From Bacillota bacterium (GTDB lineage Bacteria > Bacillota > Desulfotomaculia > Desulfotomaculales > JAJYZD01): a stretch of DNA of 6,948 bases. The stretch spans positions 1-6,948 of the forward strand of contig JAJYZD010000205.1 of assembly GCA_021800315.1 (NCBI GenBank), written 5' to 3'. Within the stretch, counting starts at the first letter, position 1. Each line of letters starts with the position of its first letter. The translations under genes and the position numbers were made by a program. This document shows, piece by piece, positions 1-4,904 of the stretch. The notes under the pieces are model-generated. The model was not told where the DNA came from and did no database searches. It saw only the letters and a program-made list of their open reading frames with translations.

Positions 1-813
1 GAGAACACCATTGGCCTGCACGAGTGTCACCATCGGACGGACATTAAGGACAAGATAGACGCCCGGCGTGCACAGCGACGGAGCAGGCGGGGCCGCAAAA
101 CGCGGTACCGGGAACCGAGGTTCAACAACCGGCACCCGGCGAAGTGCGCCGCTTGCGGGAAGAACGCCAGGCACGGGAGCCGTTACTGCCGTCCTTGCGC
201 CGGGGCACGAAATTTCGTTGACACCGGACACAGGGAAACGCGGCTTCCGCCGTCGCTCCAAGCCCGGGTCGATGAAACCATGTCCTGGATCGACAAGATC
301 CGGGCGGAGAATTTTCCAAAGGCTCTTAAGCAGTTAAAGGAGCCTCTGAAGGATGCGGCGATGATGAACGCGACCCGGTGGACGCTGTATCGGCGACTGA
401 AGGATCTTGGTCTGCCTTTGGAGACCGGCAGCGGAGGATTGACGAAGTACAACCGGAGCCAGGTTTTGAAGCTGCCTAAAACCCAGTATTACGATGCTGT
501 CTGCGTCGGGACCAGCCTTCCAAAGACCGTAGATGTGCCGTTCGTCGAGTGTCATACGGCAGTCGGCCGGGGGAACCGGCAGATAGCCGGGGTGGACGAA
601 TACGGTTTTCCTTTTCGATGGCGAGAACGTAAAAAGGTTCATCACGGTTTCCAAACCGGGGACATCGTTACCGCCGACGTCCCGAAGGGCAAGTACAAGG
701 GCATCCGGCAGGGGCGGGTGGCTGTCAGGGCAACGGGCTACTTTGACATCAAAAATGGTATCGGCAAGCGAAGTTGCCAGGGAATTGCGGTAAGGTTCTT
801 CCATTTGCTGTAA
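1..813 (+). CDS. iscB: IscB-family (OMEGA) protein, 5'-partial, with in-frame loss of the RuvC-II/HNH region
   Basis: IscB proteins are RNA-guided DNA endonucleases of IS200/IS605-type elements, using an omega RNA, a split RuvC domain and an inserted HNH domain. The frame is open from base 1 to TAA 811-813 (270 residues visible; the start, PLMP and RuvC-I parts lie upstream of the window). Residues 16-44 form the arginine-rich bridge helix (ARRAQRRSRRGRKTRYREPRF). Residues 49-66 carry a C-x2-C-x10-C-x2-C motif. Residues 82-101 (LPPSLQARVDETMSWIDKIR) match the segment that normally precedes RuvC-II. Residues 115-127 (PLKDAAMMNATRW) match the segment that normally follows HNH, and only 13 residues separate the two. 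RuvC-III is at KTQYYDAVCVG (Asp165), with Gln162 where the family has His. Residues about 198-270 are the typical C-terminal domain (GFQTGD, VPKGKYKG, GRVAVRAT). No HNH or RuvC-II glutamate motif is visible, so nuclease activity is doubtful. It could be a decaying copy or a retained RNA-guided binder. Family call is firm; function is not. Confidence 0.9.
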   Translation, partial: ENTIGLHECHHRTDIKDKIDARRAQRRSRRGRKTRYREPRFNNRHPAKCAACGKNARHGSRYCRPCAGARNFVDTGHRETRLPPSLQARVDETMSWIDKIRAENFPKALKQLKEPLKDAAMMNATRWTLYRRLKDLGLPLETGSGGLTKYNRSQVLKLPKTQYYDAVCVGTSLPKTVDVPFVECHTAVGRGNRQIAGVDEYGFPFRWRERKKVHHGFQTGDIVTADVPKGKYKGIRQGRVAVRATGYFDIKNGIGKRSCQGIAVRFFHLL

Positions 814-851
814 AGAGCGAATGGTTGGCAACACGAAAGAAAGGAAACACC

Positions 852-893
852 CCGCGCTTCCTCCCACGGCTAAAGCCGTGGGCTTCCGCGCGG
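852..893. repeat. IS200/IS605-type right-end hairpin of the IscB element
   Basis: A perfect 8-bp stem, CCCACGGC at 863-870 and GCCGTGGG at 875-882, encloses a TAAA loop. It is flanked by a second 6-bp pairing, CCGCGC at 852-857 with GCGCGG at 888-893, separated by short pyrimidine-rich bulges. Subterminal hairpins of this kind, directly downstream of the nuclease gene, mark the ends of IS200/IS605-type elements, where single-stranded DNA hairpins are bound by the TnpA transposase. The exact cleavage site cannot be fixed because the left end and an empty site are not in the window. It could also act on RNA as a weak terminator, but no long T-run follows (only CTTTTC at 895-899). Confidence 0.7.
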
Positions 894-900
894 CTTTTCG

Positions 901-906
901 GTGAGG
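901..906 (+). promoter_or_regulatory. Ribosome binding site of the 203-residue gene
   Basis: GTGAGG lies 8 nt before ATG 915-917. It supports that start over the in-frame ATG at 774, which would overlap the iscB coding sequence by 40 bases and translate the transposon-end hairpin. The site lies just after the inferred right end of the IscB element. Confidence 0.55.
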
Positions 907-914
907 ATTATCTG

Positions 915-1526
915 ATGGCGTCCAATAAGAAGGGTAAGGAATGGTCCCCGGAGTGTGACCTGCTGCAACGTATCGGGCCGTTGAGCGGGCCCTATCCCTG
1001 GGCGTTGCGCGTCACGGAACACAAGGACAAACCTGTTCCCGTTTTAATCGTCAAAGAGCTAACGGCCGGCGCGGCTGATGCCGGCCAGGGTGCTCTATCC
1101 CGAGGCCAAAAGGTGCTGCGGGACCGGGGTTTCCTGTATGGGCCGGCCCTGCGGCGTTGTTTGCCTGTAATCCGGCTTGTAGCCGGCAATGTGACCGATG
1201 GAGCCGGCGTTCCCCTTGACCTGCCGCGGTTTTTCCCCAACGGACGCATCGTCTTCCGGGGTAATCTCCCTTTGGACGAAGAGGCGGGGGCCAAACTCGC
1301 CCTCCTGTTCAAGCTTCAGGAAAGAGTCGGCGATATGGACCGGGTGGAACTCATGGCCTGGCGGGTGGAGCGCTTCAGCCGGGAGGAAGCGGTCTACTGG
1401 CTGAGCCGTACCAGGCAGTTCGGGGAAGCGGCCAACCGGTGGGCGCAGGCGGGTATGCGCACGATGCTCGGCGGCCAGGCGGGGGACAAGACGGTGGTGG
1501 CTATGTTGGAGAAGTTGCGCCAATAG
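915..1526 (+). CDS. Hypothetical protein (203 aa), first visible gene of a methyltransferase-helicase operon
   Basis: The start is ATG 915 with a GTGAGG ribosome binding site 8 nt upstream; the stop is TAG 1524-1526. The product is a soluble, basic protein of 203 residues without signal peptide, membrane segment or recognisable catalytic motif. The middle has beta-rich hydrophobic stretches (PYPWALRV, VPVLIVKEL, NGRIVFRGNLPL). The C-terminal third looks helical (LALLFKLQERV, REEAVYWLSRT) and ends in a conserved-looking glycine-rich stretch (TMLGGQAGD) before VVAMLEKLRQ. The domain order resembles small proteins of unknown function that I recall next to DUF1156 methyltransferases (possibly the family called DUF7680), but that name is recollection only. 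It lies 17 nt before the methyltransferase on the same strand, so the two are almost certainly co-transcribed. An accessory or specificity role in the methyltransferase system is an inference from position. Confidence 0.8.
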   Translation: MASNKKGKEWSPECDLLQRIGPLSGPYPWALRVTEHKDKPVPVLIVKELTAGAADAGQGALSRGQKVLRDRGFLYGPALRRCLPVIRLVAGNVTDGAGVPLDLPRFFPNGRIVFRGNLPLDEEAGAKLALLFKLQERVGDMDRVELMAWRVERFSREEAVYWLSRTRQFGEAANRWAQAGMRTMLGGQAGDKTVVAMLEKLRQ

Positions 1527-1543
1527 GAGATGACAAGGGCTTT

Positions 1544-4500
1544 ATGACGGGTAACACGGATAGGACAGACCTTCGTCTCATTGAGGCTGGTTTTCCCTGT
1601 CACCAGGTGGGCGCCGAGACGCAACGGGAAAGGGGAGCCAGTTCCGCTCTGCCACCGCTTTACTACCTCCATGTTTGGTGGGCGCGCCGGCCTTTGACCC
1701 CCAGCCGGGCCGCTGTTCTGGCCTCCCTGCTGCCGGCCGGAACCGCCCCGGATTGGTTCCTGCGGCAGTTGGGGATCGAGAAGGTGCAGGCGATCGTTAA
1801 CGGGGAGCCGTGGACGCTGGTCGGGCGGATTTTAGACCGGGTTACCAAAGATGGTAACGGGCAAGAGTGGTTACCGGTCGATGATGTAGTTCGGCGCGCC
1901 TTGGAAAAAGAGGAAGCACGGCGCAAAGGGAATCGTCAGATAATTCATCGGCTTTATGAGGTGGATCCAAGTTTTCAAAATGATCCAGTGGTTATTCGCT
2001 GGGCGCGGGACTCTCAGTCACTGCCTGTTCCCTGCCCTGAAACCGGCCGGAAAATTCCTGTTCAAAGACTGTGTGCCGACCCGGCACATGTGAATGAACG
2101 GATTGAGTTTGCCAGGTTGGAGCAGGTTAGAAATGTTTTGGGATGCACTCTTAAGTGGGATGCCGAGGACCTTTATGGTTATGCCAGGGCCTATAGTCAC
2201 CACCCGGTTGTGGCAACCGACTCTTTAACTGTCCATGATCCCACAGCGGGCGGAGGAGCGATTCTGTTTGAAGCCATGCGTTTAGGTCACAGAGTGGTCG
2301 CCAACGACTTAAACCCGGTGGCGGTCGTCATTCTGCATGGGACGCTTGATTTTCCCGCGCGATTCGGCCCCTCGCTTTTGGAAGATTTGGCGGGTTGGGG
2401 AAGTGTGCTTGTGTCCCATGTTGAAGAAAATATGGCAAGTGTGACGCCGTTTTCCCCTTTGACGGAATCTGAACGCGATGAACTGGGAAACCATTGCGCA
2501 AATTGCCCTGAAGTCATTCCAATCTTTAATCAGGATGAATATGACCACACGGGCCTTATTTATTGCCGCCAGGTAACCTGTCCCCACTGCGGGGGCGAAG
2601 CCCCCCTTCTCAACACTTGCTGGCTTTCCAAGGAGGGAGAGAAGTGGGGGGTCAGGCTGGTTACGGACGGCCGTCCCCAAGGCGGCCGGGTGCGGTTTGA
2701 AACATACCGGATCAAGGGCAGCCGCGGACCGCGCGGTGAAGATCCCGGCTTCGCCACGGTCAACGACGGCGCAGGCACCTGTGTTCATTGCCGTCAGGCC
2801 ATTCCCGGCGAGGAAATCAAGGCTCAGGCGCGGGGAGAGTCGCCTTGGGGCAAATGGCGGGACCGCCTGTACTGCGTCGTGGCCGTACGCCGTCAACCGA
2901 AGCTGGACCCCAACGGCAGGCCGGAGTATTACCGGAGCGGCGAACGGGCGGGTGATATCAAAACCGGGAAGGTTCGTTTCTTCCGCCCGCCCAACGAGCG
3001 TGATCTGGAAGCGTTGGCGGAGGCGGAGCGGCGACTTCGGGAAAAGTGGCCGGAATGGGAGAGACAGGGTTTCATTCCCACGGAAGCGATACCCGAGGGC
3101 AACGACATGCGTCCCGCCATTTACGGCATGACCCGCTGGTGTGACATGTTCACCCCGCGCCAGCTTCTGGGTCATCTTACGATGGTGGAGGAGCTGAACC
3201 GGCTGAAACCGCAAATCCTTCGAGAGTTGGGTCCCGAACGGGGCCGGGCCGTGGTGACCTACCTCCAGTTTGTCATAGATAAAGGCGTGGATTATAACAG
3301 CAGACAGACGAGGTGGGAGTACACGCGGGGCATTGTCAAAGGTACCTTCGGTAGACATGATTTTTCCTTAAAATGGACCTTCGGGGAAATGATTTTCTCC
3401 GGGCCGAATTCGGGGGCGGCCTGGGCCCTTTCCCAGGTTACCGATGCTTATGCCGGTATTGCGGAACTGATGGCTCCGTTGCACAACAAATTGCAGGGCG
3501 GCCCCCCGCCTGTGAGAATTCTGTGCGGAACCGCCGCCCATATGGACGTGCCCGACCGTTCCGTTGACCTGGTCTGCATCGATCCCCCCTACTACAACAA
3601 TGTACAGTATGCCGAACTATCCGATTATTTCTACGTCTGGCAGCGACGCACCCTGGACGATCTCTATCCCGACCTGTTCCGGCGCCGGCTGACCAACAAG
3701 ACAGACGAGGCGGTGGCCAATCCCGCCCGGGACGGGTCCGCGCGCCAGGCGGCCCGCCGGTACGAGCGGCTGATGGGCGAGATTTTCGCCGAGTGCCGCC
3801 GGGTGTTGAATGAAAGCGGTATGATGACCGTCATGTTTACCCACAAGACCCAGGAGGCATGGGCGGCCTTAACCCGCTCCCTCATAGAAAGCGGCTGGAT
3901 GATAACGTCTTCTATGCCTGTAGAATCAGAATCAGGCGATTCCACCCACCAGAAGGGTATGGCGGCCGCGGCCAGCTCCATTTTCCTGACCTGCCGGAAG
4001 CGGGACATCGGTAACAGCCAGGTGCCCGTTACCTGGAAAGGCTTCGGTGGTACCGGCGTCGCCCGGCAGGTCCGGGTTGCCGTTCGGGAGGGTCTCGATG
4101 AGTTCGAGCCGCTGAACCTCAATCCGGTCGACGAAATGGTGGCCGCCTACGGGCGGGCCCTCCACGTACTTTCGCAACAATGGCCGGTTTTGGACGGCGA
4201 CGAGCCGGTCAGCCCCGTCCGGGCCATGAACGAGGCCAGCGCCGTGGTGGCACAGCACCGGATCTCCCGTTTGACCGAAGGGCGCCTGCAGGTCGACGAC
4301 CTCAATCCGGAAGCCGCCATGGCCTTGACCCTCTTCGGGATCTTCGGTCTGAATGAATTCTCCTTTGACGCCGCGTTGAACCTTTCCCGTTCCCTGAACA
4401 TCAGTCTGGAGAACCGGCCGGGCGGCTACCGCGTGGAAGGACGCATGGTCGGCATCAACGACGCGGCCAGGGGTACTACCCGCGCCGGCCCGGCCGCGAA

Positions 4501-4789
4501 CGGCGGTTACCTGGCGCCCCTCGTGCGCCGTGGTTCGAAATTGCGCCTGGCGCTCCCCGGAGAGCGCGATCGCCGGCGGATGGAGAATCCACAGACGGAG
4601 TGGGACGTTGTGCAGGGCCTGGTCCTGGCCTACCGGGACGGGGACGTTCCGGTGGCGCGGGCCTACCTGAACCGGCATGCCGAGGCGAAGAAGCAGGTTG
4701 TGATGGACGTGCTCTCCGTCTGGGCATCGCACGTGACCGGCGAGGAAATGGGTAAAGAGGCCAAGGCGTTGCTGTTCGGCCTGCGGTAG
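1544..4789 (+). CDS. DUF1156-type DNA methyltransferase with cysteine-pair insert (1081 aa)
   Basis: Likely an S-adenosylmethionine-dependent DNA base methyltransferase (N6-adenine or N4-cytosine) acting as the modification part of a defence module. The N-terminus carries the DUF1156 signature (RLIEAGFP near residue 9, HVWWARRP at 43-50). Motif I, DPTAGGG, is at 232-238, followed by VANDLNPVAV. The catalytic motif IV, DPPYY, is at 680-684 in VCIDPPYYNNVQYAELSDYF. Between them is an insert of about 440 residues with cysteine pairs C318-x2-C321, C346-x2-C349 and C413-x2-C416, plus Cys341 and Cys444, resembling zinc ribbons. The order motif I, long insert, motif IV puts the insert where alpha-group enzymes hold their target-recognition domain. 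The last 230 residues are of unknown function. ATG 1544 was chosen because it follows the upstream stop by 17 nt, has AAGGG 4 nt before it, and begins just before the conserved block; the earlier in-frame ATG at 1439 would overlap the upstream gene by 88 nt. The frame is intact. Confidence 0.92.
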   Translation: MTGNTDRTDLRLIEAGFPCHQVGAETQRERGASSALPPLYYLHVWWARRPLTPSRAAVLASLLPAGTAPDWFLRQLGIEKVQAIVNGEPWTLVGRILDRVTKDGNGQEWLPVDDVVRRALEKEEARRKGNRQIIHRLYEVDPSFQNDPVVIRWARDSQSLPVPCPETGRKIPVQRLCADPAHVNERIEFARLEQVRNVLGCTLKWDAEDLYGYARAYSHHPVVATDSLTVHDPTAGGGAILFEAMRLGHRVVANDLNPVAVVILHGTLDFPARFGPSLLEDLAGWGSVLVSHVEENMASVTPFSPLTESERDELGNHCANCPEVIPIFNQDEYDHTGLIYCRQVTCPHCGGEAPLLNTCWLSKEGEKWGVRLVTDGRPQGGRVRFETYRIKGSRGPRGEDPGFATVNDGAGTCVHCRQAIPGEEIKAQARGESPWGKWRDRLYCVVAVRRQPKLDPNGRPEYYRSGERAGDIKTGKVRFFRPPNERDLEALAEAERRLREKWPEWERQGFIPTEAIPEGNDMRPAIYGMTRWCDMFTPRQLLGHLTMVEELNRLKPQILRELGPERGRAVVTYLQFVIDKGVDYNSRQTRWEYTRGIVKGTFGRHDFSLKWTFGEMIFSGPNSGAAWALSQVTDAYAGIAELMAPLHNKLQGGPPPVRILCGTAAHMDVPDRSVDLVCIDPPYYNNVQYAELSDYFYVWQRRTLDDLYPDLFRRRLTNKTDEAVANPARDGSARQAARRYERLMGEIFAECRRVLNESGMMTVMFTHKTQEAWAALTRSLIESGWMITSSMPVESESGDSTHQKGMAAAASSIFLTCRKRDIGNSQVPVTWKGFGGTGVARQVRVAVREGLDEFEPLNLNPVDEMVAAYGRALHVLSQQWPVLDGDEPVSPVRAMNEASAVVAQHRISRLTEGRLQVDDLNPEAAMALTLFGIFGLNEFSFDAALNLSRSLNISLENRPGGYRVEGRMVGINDAARGTTRAGPAANGGYLAPLVRRGSKLRLALPGERDRRRMENPQTEWDVVQGLVLAYRDGDVPVARAYLNRHAEAKKQVVMDVLSVWASHVTGEEMGKEAKALLFGLR

Positions 4790-4792
4790 GAG
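4788..4792 (+). promoter_or_regulatory. Strong ribosome binding site overlapping the methyltransferase stop codon
   Basis: AGGAG overlaps the TAG stop of the methyltransferase (4787-4789) and lies 4 nt before GTG 4797-4799. This is the classic layout for translational coupling, yet the frame it serves ends after 16 codons, well before the helicase proper. This makes the site noteworthy. Confidence 0.5.
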
Positions 4793-4796
4793 ACGC

Positions 4797-4847
4797 GTGA
4801 GCGGACGGGGAGGCGGTGGGCGGGCGACGTCCCTCTTCTCCCCGTAA
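4797..4847 (+). CDS. 16-codon leader ORF, in frame with the helicase
   Basis: GTG 4797 follows an AGGAG site and opens a 16-residue, glycine- and arginine-rich reading frame (MSGRGGGGRATSLFSP) that ends at TAA 4845-4847. It is in the same frame as the helicase, and no further stop intervenes between this TAA and the helicase. It could be a leader peptide that couples helicase translation to the methyltransferase. It could also be the original helicase N-terminus cut off by a nonsense change, or a chance ORF. There is no homology evidence for any of these. Confidence 0.3.
   Translation: MSGRGGGGRATSLFSP
4805..4845 (+). promoter_or_regulatory. Intergenic stem-loop between methyltransferase and helicase
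   Basis: ACGGGGAG at 4805-4812 pairs perfectly with CTCCCCGT at 4838-4845, an 8-bp stem with a 25-nt G-rich loop. The right arm reaches the first base of the TAA of the leader ORF. No T-run follows, so it is not a normal intrinsic terminator. It may shape ribosome access to the downstream GTG start or be an mRNA processing site. In such GC-rich sequence a chance stem of this size cannot be excluded. Confidence 0.35.
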
Positions 4848-4904
4848 TGCCCTTGCCCGAAGCGGCGCGGACTGATCCGGTTGGCGGAGGGAGTTGATTA
4901 CCCC

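Larger units (their letters stand above)
1..895 (+). mobile_element. Right part of an IscB-carrying IS200/IS605-type element
   Basis: The iscB reading frame plus the hairpin just downstream make up the 3' portion of an insertion element whose left end, omega RNA region and any tnpA transposase lie outside the window. The right boundary is approximate and is placed just after the hairpin at 852-893. Most IscB elements lack their own transposase and depend on TnpA supplied in trans, which fits what is seen but cannot be tested here. The element sits in the same orientation as the operon that follows, so its transcripts could run into it. Confidence 0.6.

Noticed and set aside
785..813. Possible promoter TTGCGG - 17 nt - CTGTAA at the end of iscB
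   Set aside because: The -10 match is poor and lies inside coding sequence; not enough to call a promoter.
852..899. Hairpin as an intrinsic terminator of iscB
   Set aside because: The stem is strong but is followed by C-rich sequence and only four T residues; its sequence and place fit an IS200/IS605-type terminal hairpin better.
774..914. N-terminal extension of the 203-residue protein from ATG 774
   Set aside because: It would translate the end of iscB and the transposon-end hairpin; the ATG at 915 has a good ribosome binding site and leaves no overlap.
1439..1543. Upstream start of the methyltransferase at ATG 1439
   Set aside because: It would overlap the preceding gene by 88 nt and add a Gly-rich stretch without family similarity; ATG 1544 fits the spacing and the conserved N-terminus.
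2309..3358. 349-codon open frame on the minus strand inside the methyltransferase gene
   Set aside because: It lies antisense to a gene with clear methyltransferase motifs, shows no recognisable domain, and is the kind of long shadow frame expected in GC-rich coding DNA.
4847..4897. 16-codon ATG frame (4847-4897) just upstream of the helicase
   Set aside because: No ribosome binding site precedes it and it is out of frame with the helicase; the GTG frame at 4797 is better supported.
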